From: Verrucomicrobiota bacterium
Lineage (GTDB): Bacteria; Verrucomicrobiota; Verrucomicrobiia; Limisphaerales; UBA9464
NCBI GenBank assembly: GCA_016871805.1
Contig: VHCG01000005.1
Location: forward strand, 47,373 to 111,372
Direction: 5' to 3'
Length of the DNA: 64,000 nucleotides
How positions within the stretch are numbered: the first letter of the stretch is position 1; each line of letters begins with the position of its first letter. Made by a program: the position numbers and the translations under genes. Below, in pieces: positions 8,617 to 18,018 of this stretch. The notes beneath the pieces are model-generated. The model saw only the letters and a list, made by a program, of their open reading frames with translations, searched no databases and was not told where the DNA came from.

Positions 8617-10668
8617 ATGGCATCGACAGGGATGCACTTCCGCCGGATCCCCCGCCCCTTCTTACTCGCCGCCATCCTGTTCACCTGCGGCACGACGAAC
8701 GCCGCCCAGCCCACGCCACCACGCTTCAGCGTGGCCTTGATGGACACCAACACCAGCCCGAGGGTGGACTTCGCCAAATACGCCTTCGGAAAATGGCTCC
8801 AGGACAACCCGATCCCATCGGACAAGTCCCGCTGGGGTGGCTTTGACGAACTGGCGCAGTTCAACTGGGCGGCGCTCAAGGACATCCTCGAGACCACGGC
8901 CGGCACCTTGAATCCTCCCGGATCGGTGGACCAGAAGGTCGGGGACTTCTTCGCCTCCGCCATAGATCAGCCCGCGATCGACGCTGCGAGCCTCAAGCCC
9001 GTCGAGGCCCGTCTGAAGCAGATCGATGGACTCCGCTCCGTCGCGGACATGGCAGGCATCCTGGCTACACTGCACAACGAGGGTGGGGGGGCCTGTTTCG
9101 GGGTGGGGGTTTCGGCCGACCAGAAGAAAAGCGATGTCAACGCCCTGTACGCCAGCCAGGGCGGGTTGAGCCTGCCGAGCCGGGACTACTACTTCGGAGA
9201 CGCGTTCGCCAAGCAGCGGTCGGAGTTCGTGGCGCATGTCGGCCGGATGCTCACCCTCGCCGGGGACACTCCGGAAGCCGCAGCCCGGGCCGCCACCAAT
9301 GTCTTCGAGCTGGAGAAGGCCCTGGCCACCAATGCCAAGACCCCGGTCGAACTCCGCGATCGCGTAGCCAACTACAACAAGATGGCCACCTCGGCACTCG
9401 CCGCGATGGTTCCCGCCCTACCCTTCGAGCAGTACTTCCGCGACCGCGGGATAACGGGGCCCGCCGCATCGGAGATCATCGTCGGACAGCCCCGGTTCTT
9501 CGAGGGACTCCAGCAGGCGCTGACAAACCGGCCGCTGTCGGACTGGAAGACCTACCTCCGGTACAAGACCCTCAACGATGCCGCGCCCGCGCTGGCCAAC
9601 CCGTTCGAGGAGGAGAACTTCCGTTTCTATGGGACCGTCCTGCGAGGGACACCCAAGATGGAACCCCGCTGGCAACGTGCGGCCCGGATGGTCGACGGCG
9701 GGATCGGAGAGGCGCTCGGAAAGCTGTACGTCGACCGCTACTACCCCCCCGAGGCCAAGGCTCGGATGGACGAGATGATCTCGAACATCAAGACCGTCAT
9801 GCGGGAGCGCCTGCAGAAGCTGGACTGGATGACCGAACCGACTCGTCAGAAGGCCCTCGCAAAGTTCGACCGGTTCGTGGCGCGGATCGGACATCCGGAT
9901 CGGTTCCGGGACTACTCCTCCGTGGCCATACGTCGGGACGATCTCTTCAGCAACCTTCGAGCGGCCACGGAATTCGAGGTAAAGCGCAACCTGGCCAAGC
10001 TGGGCAAGCCCGTCGACAAGTCAGAATGGGGCATGACTCCCCCCACGGTGAATGCCTACTTCCAGCCCACCGCCAACCAGATCGTCTTCCCGGCAGGCAT
10101 CCTCCAGCCGCCATTCTTCGACTTCACCCTGGACGACGCCGTCAACTATGGCGCGATCGGGGGGGTCATCGGTCACGAGATCACGCACGGGTTCGACGAC
10201 CAGGGACGCAGGTACGACGCCGACGGCAACCTGGCGGACTGGTGGACGCCGGCCGACGCCGAACAGTTCACCGGCAGGGCCACCGCCCTCATCCAGCAGT
10301 ACAACGCCTACAACGCGCTTCCAGGCCTGAACGTCAACGGGGCCCTGTCCCTGGGTGAGAACATTGCCGACCTCGGTGGCACCTCCATCGCCTTCGAGGC
10401 CCTCCAACGTTCCCTCAAGGGGAAGAAGGTGGCTCTGATCGATGGGATGACACCGGAGCAGCGTTTCTTCCTGTCGTGGGCCCAGCAATGGCGGACGAAC
10501 TTCCGGGAGGATGCCCTGCGCCGTCAGGTCGCGGTCGGCCCCCATTCCCCGGGGATGTTCCGGGCGATCGGACCGATCGGCAACATGCCCGAGTTCTTCG
10601 AGGCCTTCGGGATCCGTGAGAGCGACCCGATGTGGCGGAAACCCGAGTCCAGAGTGAAGATTTGGTGA
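8617..10668 (+). CDS. M13 family (neprilysin-like) zinc metallopeptidase
   Basis: A 683-residue secreted peptidase with a signal peptide near the N-terminus (HFRRIPRPFLLAAILFTCG). The M13 N-terminal lobe spans about 40-430. The catalytic domain has NAYF.PT.NQIVFPAGILQPP, the zinc/catalytic motif HEITH at about 520-524 inside GGVIGHEITHGFDDQGR, and ENIADLGG with the third zinc ligand Glu near 581. It ends close to the expected C-terminus ('RVKIW'). Length is normal for bacterial M13 enzymes, which cleave small peptides outside the cytoplasm. Start: ATG 8617 or the ATG at 8632; both keep the signal sequence. Confidence 0.92.
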   Translation: MASTGMHFRRIPRPFLLAAILFTCGTTNAAQPTPPRFSVALMDTNTSPRVDFAKYAFGKWLQDNPIPSDKSRWGGFDELAQFNWAALKDILETTAGTLNPPGSVDQKVGDFFASAIDQPAIDAASLKPVEARLKQIDGLRSVADMAGILATLHNEGGGACFGVGVSADQKKSDVNALYASQGGLSLPSRDYYFGDAFAKQRSEFVAHVGRMLTLAGDTPEAAARAATNVFELEKALATNAKTPVELRDRVANYNKMATSALAAMVPALPFEQYFRDRGITGPAASEIIVGQPRFFEGLQQALTNRPLSDWKTYLRYKTLNDAAPALANPFEEENFRFYGTVLRGTPKMEPRWQRAARMVDGGIGEALGKLYVDRYYPPEAKARMDEMISNIKTVMRERLQKLDWMTEPTRQKALAKFDRFVARIGHPDRFRDYSSVAIRRDDLFSNLRAATEFEVKRNLAKLGKPVDKSEWGMTPPTVNAYFQPTANQIVFPAGILQPPFFDFTLDDAVNYGAIGGVIGHEITHGFDDQGRRYDADGNLADWWTPADAEQFTGRATALIQQYNAYNALPGLNVNGALSLGENIADLGGTSIAFEALQRSLKGKKVALIDGMTPEQRFFLSWAQQWRTNFREDALRRQVAVGPHSPGMFRAIGPIGNMPEFFEAFGIRESDPMWRKPESRVKIW

Positions 10669-10675
10669 CCGGAGG

Positions 10676-10693
10676 CCTCCGCCATCGCGGAGG
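10676..10693. terminator. Possible hairpin terminator after the M13 peptidase
   Basis: A 7-bp stem (CCTCCGC / GCGGAGG) with a 4-nt loop just after the stop of the M13 gene. There is no T tract, so it may only slow polymerase or protect the 3' end. Confidence 0.3.
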
Positions 10694-10832
10694 GGCCGAA
10701 CTACGCAAAAGCCTTAGGTGCGCTTGGGGGTGGGCCCTGTATCCCCCACACCATGGGTTGTGTAGACAGAGAGTAGGGAGAGGTGGAACCCGTGGTGGGC
10801 ATTCCCGCTCTCCCATCAAGGAGTCATTCCAT

Positions 10833-12749
10833 ATGAAGTGTTTCTCGCTCCTGCTGGCGGCGATGGCTGGGACGGTGCATGCCATGGCGGCAGTGGTCCT
10901 GCCGATCGAGGTGTTGGGAGAACCCGGACACGTCGAATCGGTGGAGGTCAATCTTCCCCCGGGCTCTCACGAAGTCACTGCGATGAGCCTCAGGGTCCAC
11001 GCGCTGAACACCCAGAACAAGATGAGCATCCGGCTCAACGACAGTCCGGACTGGATCACCCTCAACAGGGGCAACGTATCGTTTCCATTTCCGGACGGGA
11101 AACTCTACGGGATGTTCGGAGCCCAGGCGTCGATCCGCATGATCGTGCCGCTGAAGCCCGGCCTCGTCCGTCCGGGGCCCAATGTCGTCCGCTTCCGTTT
11201 CAACGATCAGGACGGAGTCTCGATCGGATATCGGGTTCTTGCCTTCAATTTCATGGCGACTCCGGAGTCCCAGCCGCTGATTCCCGCAGGCGAGTTCGTG
11301 AAGGAGGATCCTTCTTCTTGGAAGCCCCCTCTCGATTCCGCCGACGCCATCGCCGAGGGCAAGAAGCTCTGGTACTCGGCTCCCTTGTGGGACGGCGGAA
11401 GACCCATCCGGGTAGCCTGTGCAGACTGCCACGCCCATGACGGTCGGGACCTGAAGTATTTCAACTACTCGAACAAATCGATCATCGAGCGTTCGGTCTA
11501 TCACAACCTTACCCGGGATCAGGGAACCCGGATCGCAAGCTATATCCGGTCCTTGGCAGTTCCCTACGAGGAGAATGGCCGTCCGTGGAATCCCCCCTAC
11601 CAACCCGGCCCCGGCATCGACTCGAAGCCGGTTCGGAGCTGGGCGGCAGGCGCGGGTCTCGAGTGGGTGCTCGACCGCGATTATGACACCCTGAAATACA
11701 TCTTCCCGGATGAAGCATCAATCAACTCGTACACCTTCACCAAGACGACCAATCCTCACGAAATACCCCTCTTCATACAGTTACCGGACTGGAACCACTG
11801 GCTGACCGCTCGCCACCCGATCGATCTTGCCGCGGACATCGGGAAGCCTCCTGGATGGATTCCTCCGGTGGCAGACGGCTACAAAAATGTACGTGATGCG
11901 ACCCAGAAGGAGATGGCCTCCAAGGGGAGGGTCGCGGCCCTCAAAAAATACACCTACTGCGTCAACGAACTCTGGAACCGCACGCTGCAGGCCGGCCCGA
12001 CTGGCATCAATGTCGCCCGCTGGAGGGTCACAAAGATCTGGGAAATGATGCAGGAGTTCGAATTCGAGAGTCTGGGGAAGGAATATTTCGGGACTCAGGC
12101 CCACTCGAGATCCTGGTATTCCGGCGAGGTCTTCCGGACCGCCCCCCATTTGACCAACACGCCAGTTACCGATACGTGGGAGTTCGAATCCATGCTCTGG
12201 TACCAGCTCCAGGTGGTGCTGAACGACAGCAACCGAAGGGTGAACGACACCTGGCCGATCGCCTTCGAATACCTCAATCCATTCTCCCACAATTGGAATC
12301 GGCCAGAGCTTCCGCCGTCATTCAGCATCATGCTCCTCGATAAGATGAAAACCGGTGAGGCAGGTGCTGACTATACGGTGGTCGGAGTCTCCGGACCCGC
12401 CTGGTTTCCGCACCTCAGCCTCCCGGACACTCTGTTCAAACAGGGGGCGGTCTCCTCCGAGATCGATCGGATCAATCCGGGTCTCAAAAAACGGATCGCG
12501 ATCGCCTTGGCCTCTACTTGGGTCGAACGGAGCGAGCGGTTTTCTGCCGAGGACTACCAAAAATCAAACTTGACCGAAGCCTATTTCCAGGCGCGTGGCT
12601 GGCCACAATTCGGCACAGTGGTGCGTCAACTCGAAGAGGCGGGTGCCGATCCAGCCCTCGTGCAGAGGGCTCGGGCCTTCGTTGTCCGGGTCAATCCCAA
12701 ACTCGCCGACAAGCCAGCGCCGCCTTCCAATCTGAGGGCGAGCCCGTAG
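10833..12749 (+). CDS. Secreted c-type cytochrome protein, function unknown
   Basis: A 638-residue protein with a signal peptide (MKCFSLLLAAMAGTVHAMA) preceded by a good ribosome site, AAGGAG at 10818-10823. Residues about 20-165 form a beta-rich region without a recognised family. One heme c site, CADCH, lies at 196-200, and the rest of the protein is large and Trp/Tyr-rich. It ends 'KPAPPSNLRASP', which looks like the first strand of a fibronectin type III domain cut off, suggesting a lost C-terminal module. Its last nine codons plus stop recur at 29543-29572. The ancestral neighbour downstream was the ROK gene. Substrate unknown. Confidence 0.78.
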   Translation: MKCFSLLLAAMAGTVHAMAAVVLPIEVLGEPGHVESVEVNLPPGSHEVTAMSLRVHALNTQNKMSIRLNDSPDWITLNRGNVSFPFPDGKLYGMFGAQASIRMIVPLKPGLVRPGPNVVRFRFNDQDGVSIGYRVLAFNFMATPESQPLIPAGEFVKEDPSSWKPPLDSADAIAEGKKLWYSAPLWDGGRPIRVACADCHAHDGRDLKYFNYSNKSIIERSVYHNLTRDQGTRIASYIRSLAVPYEENGRPWNPPYQPGPGIDSKPVRSWAAGAGLEWVLDRDYDTLKYIFPDEASINSYTFTKTTNPHEIPLFIQLPDWNHWLTARHPIDLAADIGKPPGWIPPVADGYKNVRDATQKEMASKGRVAALKKYTYCVNELWNRTLQAGPTGINVARWRVTKIWEMMQEFEFESLGKEYFGTQAHSRSWYSGEVFRTAPHLTNTPVTDTWEFESMLWYQLQVVLNDSNRRVNDTWPIAFEYLNPFSHNWNRPELPPSFSIMLLDKMKTGEAGADYTVVGVSGPAWFPHLSLPDTLFKQGAVSSEIDRINPGLKKRIAIALASTWVERSERFSAEDYQKSNLTEAYFQARGWPQFGTVVRQLEEAGADPALVQRARAFVVRVNPKLADKPAPPSNLRASP

Positions 12750-13437
12750 TCGCTGCGCCGACCCTTGCGTCCAAAGGGATCCAACGTCACAGAGGCCAGA
12801 ACCCAGTCGACTCGGCCCGCGGGGTCAAGCCAACCTCCGCGCGCGCATGACCACGCTCGGAATCGAGATCGGGGGCACCAAACTCCAGCTGGTCGCCGGA
12901 ACACGAGACGGACGTCTTCTCGAACGGTCCCGTCTCCAGGTGGATCGGACCTCGGGTGGAGATGGCATTCGTGCCGAACTGGCCCACCACCTCCCTGCCC
13001 TGATCGAGGCCCACAAACCCATCGGGATCGGGGTTGGCTTTGGCGGTCCCGTCGACCATCGAACCGGACGGATCGCATGCTCCCACCAGATCAAAGGCTG
13101 GCATCAGTTCGAACTCGGCCAGTGGCTTCATGGACTGACCCGTCTTCCCGTCGCGATCGACAACGACGCGAATGTTGCTGCCCTCGGTGAAGCCCGCCAT
13201 GGAGCCGGCGCCCACCGCAATCCGGTCCTCTGGATCAACATGGGCAGCGGGGTCGGAGGTGGACTTGTCATCGGCCGTCGTATCTACCACGGCGCGATCC
13301 CAGGAGAGGCCGAACTCGGACACCTCCGGCTGGACAAGTCCGGGACCATCGTCGAGGAGCGCTGCTCCGGTTGGGCGGTGGATCGACGGGTACGCGAGGC
13401 CGCGCGTCTCCATCCCGAGGGTCCACTGGCCCGACAC
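12718..13437 (+). repeat. Left copy of a ~720-bp imperfect direct repeat flanking the nitrate island
   Basis: It covers the last codons of the cytochrome gene, about 97 nt of intergenic DNA and the first 591 nt of a ROK gene. The coding part matches 29671-30261 without indels; I count about 29 differences in 591 nt (about 95% identical). The non-coding part is more diverged. Similarity stops abruptly after CCGACAC at 13431-13437. Confidence 0.9.
12847..13437 (+). pseudogene. Truncated ROK family sugar kinase (copy 1)
   Basis: The first 197 residues of a ROK kinase: 'GIEIGGTKLQLVAG' (phosphate-binding loop), 'GFGGPVDHRTGRI', 'DNDANVAALGE' with the catalytic Asp, 'GSGVGGGLVIG' and the start of the zinc-binding region. 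Ten residues differ from the intact copy at 29671. After residue 197 the frame runs into unrelated island DNA, so the C-terminal third (residues 198-309) is missing. A longer ORF that continues to 14244 is an artefact reading antisense to the LysR gene. The loss is best explained by the island junction, not by slow decay. Confidence 0.88.
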
Positions 13438-13665
13438 CCGGCATCCTCCAACCATGGAAATTACCGCTTCCAGCCTCAAACTCCGGGCCAACACCCCGGA
13501 GGGCCATCAAGCGATTTCCTATCAGCAGCCACCACCCGGTGGGCGGCGGCAAGTCCGGATGTGAGGAAAGAATTTCCCCGGTTCTGCGGCTCCCAAGCCT
13601 ACCTGCCCTGGACCGGGCGGCTCGGCCGCTGTGAGTTGCGTAAAGCCGGAAAGATCGGGGCCGGG

Positions 13666-14583
13666 TCAGTCCATCGTCAGCGTCAGGTTTTCGGCGGCGG
13701 TCCGGATCAAACCCACGAAGGTTTCCTCCGCCAGCGTGAGGCGGCGTCCGCGCCAGTGCAGTATACCCCAGTCGCGCTTGAGCTTGCGGCGGCCGAGTGG
13801 CAGCGCGACGAGCGAGCGGTTCTGCAGTTCCTGCTGCGCTACCCACGGGGCGACGATGCTGACGCCGAGCCCAAGCTTCACCATCTCCTTGATGGCCTCC
13901 ATGGAGCCGAGTTCGATCACGGTGTTGAGCACCACATCCTCCTTGCGGAAGTAGTCGTCCACGATGCGGAACGTGTGCGAGCCCTTGCGGTAGATGATGA
14001 GGCTCTGTTTCGGGATCTCCTCCCGTTTCACCGAGCCGGTCTGCGCCCACGGGTGGAGCGGGGAGATGAGGAACACGAGTTCGTCGGTGAACAGCGGCAG
14101 GAAATCGAACCGTTCGTCGGGCGTGTGCTGGAGTCCTACGGCGAGGTCAATTTTCTGGCGCTCGAGGCCGAGCACGAGTTCACGGCTGTCATCCGGCTCC
14201 ACCTGGATGAGGCTTTGCGGGAAACTTTCCTTGAACTCCCGTAGCACGGGCGGAAGCAGAACGGTGCAGACGGTCGAGGTGGCCCCAATTCGGAGCCGGC
14301 CCCGGCCCCATTTGCCGAGCTGCTCGATGCCTTTGCGCGCGGCCTGCATTTCTCGGAGAATCACCTCGGTATGTTTCAACAGATGTTCGCCCGACTGGGT
14401 GAGTATCACTCTCTTGCCCACCCTGTCCAAAAGCCGACAGCCGATGTCGGTTTCGAGGGCCTTGATGGAGTGACTCACGGCGGATTGCGTGAGGAATAAC
14501 TCGCGGGCCGTCTGCGTGAAACTGCCTGTGCGGGCGAGGATCGCGAAGGCCTGCAACTGCCTGGTGTCGAGGGGACCTTGCAT
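13666..14583 (-). CDS. LysR family transcriptional regulator
   Basis: A 305-residue LysR-type regulator. It has an N-terminal winged helix-turn-helix (about 4-63: 'LDTRQLQAFAILARTGSFTQTARELFLTQSAVSHSIKALE') and a periplasmic-binding-protein-like effector domain from about 90. It is divergent from the nitrate uptake genes with about 100 nt between starts, the usual arrangement for LysR control of the neighbouring operon, so it probably controls nitrate assimilation (inference). The start MQGPLDTRQ is used because homology begins there; the open frame upstream runs into the intergenic region. Confidence 0.9.
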   Translation of the reverse strand: MQGPLDTRQLQAFAILARTGSFTQTARELFLTQSAVSHSIKALETDIGCRLLDRVGKRVILTQSGEHLLKHTEVILREMQAARKGIEQLGKWGRGRLRIGATSTVCTVLLPPVLREFKESFPQSLIQVEPDDSRELVLGLERQKIDLAVGLQHTPDERFDFLPLFTDELVFLISPLHPWAQTGSVKREEIPKQSLIIYRKGSHTFRIVDDYFRKEDVVLNTVIELGSMEAIKEMVKLGLGVSIVAPWVAQQELQNRSLVALPLGRRKLKRDWGILHWRGRRLTLAEETFVGLIRTAAENLTLTMD

Positions 14584-14585
14584 CA

Positions 14586-14600
14586 ATGAATGGGCTTCAT
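14586..14600. promoter_or_regulatory. Candidate LysR operator (T-N11-A)
   Basis: ATGAA-N5-TTCAT in the divergent region next to the LysR start. It contains the T-N11-A core with dyad symmetry expected of LysR sites. Its position would suit autoregulation and activation of the uptake genes. Based on pattern only. Confidence 0.35.
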
Positions 14601-14680
14601 CCAAACCAACTGAAGTTTGCAGAGCACCCATTCGGCCAAGTTCGTGAAACGGCACCAACATCGCTTAGGCGGATGTAGTT

Positions 14681-15793
14681 GTGGTTATGACTGCCCGAAA
14701 TCGCACAGTGCTTCCCCGGGAACTTCGCCCCCGGGTCCGTCCCACACCCATCCGTTTGGGCTACGTGCCGCTCTCGGACGCGGCGCCGCTGATCGTGGCG
14801 CAGGAGTGGGGTTGTTTTGCCCGTCACGGCCTCGAAGTGCGCCTGAGCCGGGAACTCGGCTGGGCGACCATCCGCGACAAGCTGCTCCATGGGGAATTGG
14901 ACGGCGCCCACGCGCTCAACACGCTGCCCGTGGCGCTCGCGCACGGCCTCGGCGCGGTGAAAACCGATGTGGTGGTGGGCATGTTCCTCAACCTGCACGG
15001 CAACGCGATCACGCTGAGCAACGAACTGTGGCGTTGCGGTGTGCACGACCAGGCCACGCTGCGGAGCTTTCTCGCGGCGAACCGCAATCGCCGGACCTTG
15101 ACCTTGGGGACGGTGGCGCTGAACTCGACCCATTCTTACCTGCTGAAGTCGTGGTTCCAACGGGCCGGGGCAAATTTCGAGAACGATGTCCGGCTCGTGG
15201 TAGTGCCGCCGGCTCAGTTGGGGGTTAATCTCGCGGCGGGGCATCTCGACGGCTTCTGCGCGGGCGAACCTTGGAACACGCAGGCGGTGGCCGCCGGGCA
15301 TGCGTGGGTAGCAGCGACCAGCGCCGACCTTGTGCCGTATCACCCGGAGAAGGTGCTCCTGGTTCGGGGCGACCTTGATTCCGCACGCCGGGACGAACAT
15401 CTCCACCTGATCGCCGCGCTGACCGAGGCGTGCGCCGTCTGCGACCAACCGGAAAACCACGATGCCATCGCCCGGCTGCTGGCCGGGCCGCGTTATCTCA
15501 ACCTGCCGGCGGAACTGATCCGGCGTGGCTTTTCGGGCCGGTTCGAGGCGGGCCAGGGACGCACGCTGGGCAGCGAACTGCTCGTGTTCCACCGCGACGA
15601 CGCCAACGCGCCGACCGCCGACAAGCTGGGCTGGATCGCGCGGCACCTGCTCGACGGCCTGACGCCGAAGCCGTTCACCCCCGCACAGCTCGGCCAGGTG
15701 TTCCGCCTCGACCTGTTCACCGCCGCTCAAGCCTTGATTTCCAATTCTGCAACCACTCCCAATGAAAAAGAAGCCTGCCTCCTCACTGCCTGA
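14681..15793 (+). CDS. NasS-like cytoplasmic nitrate-binding protein
   Basis: A 370-residue member of the NrtA/CmpA/NasS periplasmic-binding-protein family ('GYVPLSDAAPLIVAQEWGCFARHGLEV', 'GFCAGEPWNTQA'). It has no signal peptide or Tat motif, unlike the next gene, so it should stay in the cytoplasm. Known relatives are NasS (nitrate sensor paired with the antiterminator NasT) and the C-terminal regulatory domain of NrtC. No NasT is visible here, and the NrtC-type ATPase downstream lacks that domain, so this may be the free-standing nitrate sensor for either role. GTG 14681 is favoured by AGGCGGA seven bases upstream; ATG 14687 is the alternative. It overlaps nrtA by 32 nt. Confidence 0.82.
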   Translation: MVMTARNRTVLPRELRPRVRPTPIRLGYVPLSDAAPLIVAQEWGCFARHGLEVRLSRELGWATIRDKLLHGELDGAHALNTLPVALAHGLGAVKTDVVVGMFLNLHGNAITLSNELWRCGVHDQATLRSFLAANRNRRTLTLGTVALNSTHSYLLKSWFQRAGANFENDVRLVVVPPAQLGVNLAAGHLDGFCAGEPWNTQAVAAGHAWVAATSADLVPYHPEKVLLVRGDLDSARRDEHLHLIAALTEACAVCDQPENHDAIARLLAGPRYLNLPAELIRRGFSGRFEAGQGRTLGSELLVFHRDDANAPTADKLGWIARHLLDGLTPKPFTPAQLGQVFRLDLFTAAQALISNSATTPNEKEACLLTA

Positions 15794-17033
15794 TTCCTCC
15801 CGCCGCCGTTTCCTGAAGCAGACGGCCGCCGGCGCGGTCCTCGCCGGTCTGCCCACCGGCTGGGAGGGCCGCGTGTTTGCGGATGATTCGCCGGAAACGC
15901 CGAACTGCCGCTGCGGCATCATCGCGCTCACGGACTGCTCACCATTCGTGGTCGGCGCCGAGAAGGGTTTCTTCAAGAAGCACGGCCTCAATGTGACCAT
16001 CGCGAAGGGAGCCAATTGGGCCGCCATCCGCGACTCGCTGAGCAACGGCGACAACCAGTTCACCCACATGCTCATCGGCATGCCGATCGCCAGCACAATG
16101 GGGCTGTTGGGTTCGCCCAAAAAGCCGATAGTCATTCCCTGGCTGGTGAACCGGAACGGCCAGGCCATCACTCTGAAAGCGGAGTGGAACGGCAAGGTGG
16201 GCGCCGATCCCAAGGCCTTGAAGCCCTTCGTGGACAAGGCGAAGTCGCTCGGCGAACCGCTGTCCTTCGCGATAACCTTCCCGCCCGGCACCCACGCGAT
16301 GTGGATGCGCTATTACCTCGGTGCCGGCGGCGTCAATCCCGACAAGGATGTGGCCCTGATCACGGTGCCGCCGGCCCAGATGGTGGCGAACATGAAGATC
16401 GGCAAGATGGACGGCTTCTGCGTCGGCGAGCCGTGGAATGCGCGCAGCATCGCCGACAAGATCGGTTTCACGTCGGTGACGACTCAGGACATCTGGAAGG
16501 ATCACCCCGAGAAGGTGTGCGCCTTTACCGCGGAGTTCGCCGAGAAGAATCCCAAGACCGTGAAGGCCGTGCTCAAGGGCCTGCACGAGACAAGCGTGTG
16601 GCTCGACGACCTGCACAACCGGCCCGAACAGTGCGACATCGTGAGCAAGCCCAACTTCATCAACTGCCAGAAGGAAGTGATCCTGGGTCGGCTGCTCGGA
16701 AACCTCGACTACGGCGACGGTCGCAAGCTGAAGGACGAGTTCTACATGCACTTCAGCAAGCGGAACTGCAATTTCCCGCAGCCGAAGTATGCCAAGTGGT
16801 GGCTCACGCAGTTCCGTCGCTGGGGCATGGTGCCCTCCGCGCCGGACTACGAGGGCGTAGCGAAGCAGGTGATGCGCGGCGACCTCTACGCCGAGGCCAT
16901 GAAGGAGCTCGGCGTCACCGACCGGACCCAGGACGATTCGGGCTGGGAGATGTTCGACGGCGTCAAGTTTGACCCAAAGGGCGATCTTGAGGCCTACGCC
17001 AAGAAATTCGCGGTTCACTCGTTGAAGACCTGA
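15762..17033 (+). CDS. nrtA: Nitrate ABC transporter substrate-binding protein (Tat-exported)
   Basis: A 423-residue NrtA/CmpA-family binding protein with a clear twin-arginine signal (SRRRFLKQ, residues 13-20) followed by a hydrophobic stretch (AAGAVLAGL). The binding core includes 'GIIALTDCSPFVVGAEKGFFKKHGLNV', 'HMLIGMPIASTMGL', 'KPIVIPWLVNRNGQAITL' and 'GFCVGEPWNARS'. It delivers nitrate (possibly nitrite) to NrtB. Its start lies inside the end of the NasS-like gene, so coupling is likely. Nitrate is preferred over bicarbonate because of the reductase genes in the same cluster. Confidence 0.93.
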   Translation: MKKKPASSLPDSSRRRFLKQTAAGAVLAGLPTGWEGRVFADDSPETPNCRCGIIALTDCSPFVVGAEKGFFKKHGLNVTIAKGANWAAIRDSLSNGDNQFTHMLIGMPIASTMGLLGSPKKPIVIPWLVNRNGQAITLKAEWNGKVGADPKALKPFVDKAKSLGEPLSFAITFPPGTHAMWMRYYLGAGGVNPDKDVALITVPPAQMVANMKIGKMDGFCVGEPWNARSIADKIGFTSVTTQDIWKDHPEKVCAFTAEFAEKNPKTVKAVLKGLHETSVWLDDLHNRPEQCDIVSKPNFINCQKEVILGRLLGNLDYGDGRKLKDEFYMHFSKRNCNFPQPKYAKWWLTQFRRWGMVPSAPDYEGVAKQVMRGDLYAEAMKELGVTDRTQDDSGWEMFDGVKFDPKGDLEAYAKKFAVHSLKT

Positions 17034-17110
17034 TTTGCAGTGTCCACTTGGCCGGCGGCGGTTTCTGTGTTGGCCGCCGTCGGCCCTCCTCCGCCCTTTC
17101 TGAAGTTCGC

Positions 17111-18010
17111 ATGAGCAATCCGATTGTTCCCTCCAGCCTGACGGCCAGCGCCGCCGAAAGCGGCACCAAGGCCGCGCTGAATCTCAACTCCGCCGGGCAG
17201 AAGCCGTACGGCGGCCCCGACTGGTCGCGCTTCGCTAAGGTGGATTGGCTGCTGCTTCCATTGCTCGGCGTGGTGGTGGTCATCGTGTTGTGGTTTGCCC
17301 TGAGCGCCACGCTGTCGAAGGACCTGCCGAATCCCACGCGGACGTGGGAAGCCAGCAAGTCCTACGTGCTCGAACCGTTCGCCTATCGCGGCGAACTGGA
17401 CCAGGGCATCCTGCGCTTCACCTGGCTGTCGCTCGTGCTCGTGGCCAAGGGCTACGTCATCGCCCTGCTGGTGGGCACGCCGCTCGGATTCGTCCTCGGG
17501 CTTTCCAAGACGATGACCAAGGCGCTGGACCCGATCATCCAGGTGCTGCGGCCGGTTTCGCCGCTCGCGTGGCTGCCGCTAGGCATGGTGCTGTTCCTCG
17601 GGGCGGGAAAACAGGCGAGCGAACTGGCGGCGCTCTTCACCATCGCGGTCTGCGCCATGTGGCCCACCGTGCTGAACACCGCGGTCGGCGTGCGCGCGAT
17701 TCCCACCGACTACCTCAACGTGGCCAAGGTCCTGAAGCTCTCGCGCTGGAAGACTCTCACAAAGGTGATGATCCCGGCCACGCTGCCCTACATGTTCGCC
17801 GGCTTCCGGCTCAGCCTAGGCATCGCGTGGCTGGTCATCGTCGCGGCGGAGATGCTGACGGGCCGGCCCGGTGTCGGCGGCTTTCTCTGGCAGCAATACA
17901 ACGCGCTGGTCTATGAGCAGATCATCCTCTGCATCCTGACCATCGGGGTTGTCGGTTTCATCCTCGACCGCCTCATGAGCGTAGTGGAGCGGCGTTTCAA
18001 GACTGCCTGA
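17111..18010 (+). CDS. nrtB: Nitrate ABC transporter permease
   Basis: A 299-residue inner-membrane permease of the NrtB/SsuC family. An N-terminal helix near 50-70 (LLLPLLGVVVVIVLWFAL) is followed by the transport domain with 'LVAKGYVIALLVGTPLGFVLGLS', the coupling loop 'YLNVAKVLKLSRWKTLTKVMIPATLPY' and 'GFRLSLGIAWLVIVAAEML'. The ATG at 17111 precedes the soluble N-terminal tail. It lies between nrtA and two ATPases, with 8 nt to the next gene. Confidence 0.93.
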   Translation: MSNPIVPSSLTASAAESGTKAALNLNSAGQKPYGGPDWSRFAKVDWLLLPLLGVVVVIVLWFALSATLSKDLPNPTRTWEASKSYVLEPFAYRGELDQGILRFTWLSLVLVAKGYVIALLVGTPLGFVLGLSKTMTKALDPIIQVLRPVSPLAWLPLGMVLFLGAGKQASELAALFTIAVCAMWPTVLNTAVGVRAIPTDYLNVAKVLKLSRWKTLTKVMIPATLPYMFAGFRLSLGIAWLVIVAAEMLTGRPGVGGFLWQQYNALVYEQIILCILTIGVVGFILDRLMSVVERRFKTA

Positions 18011-18018
18011 GCCAGCCT

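Noticed and set aside
13455..13564. 36-codon ORF MEITASSLKLRANTPEG... at the left edge of the island
   Set aside because: Short, no ribosome site and no recognised family. Could be a gene fragment from the donor but cannot be supported.
12847..14244. 465-codon ORF starting as a ROK kinase and running through the LysR region
   Set aside because: After residue 197 it reads island DNA and the antisense of the LysR gene. The join is accidental, not a fusion protein.
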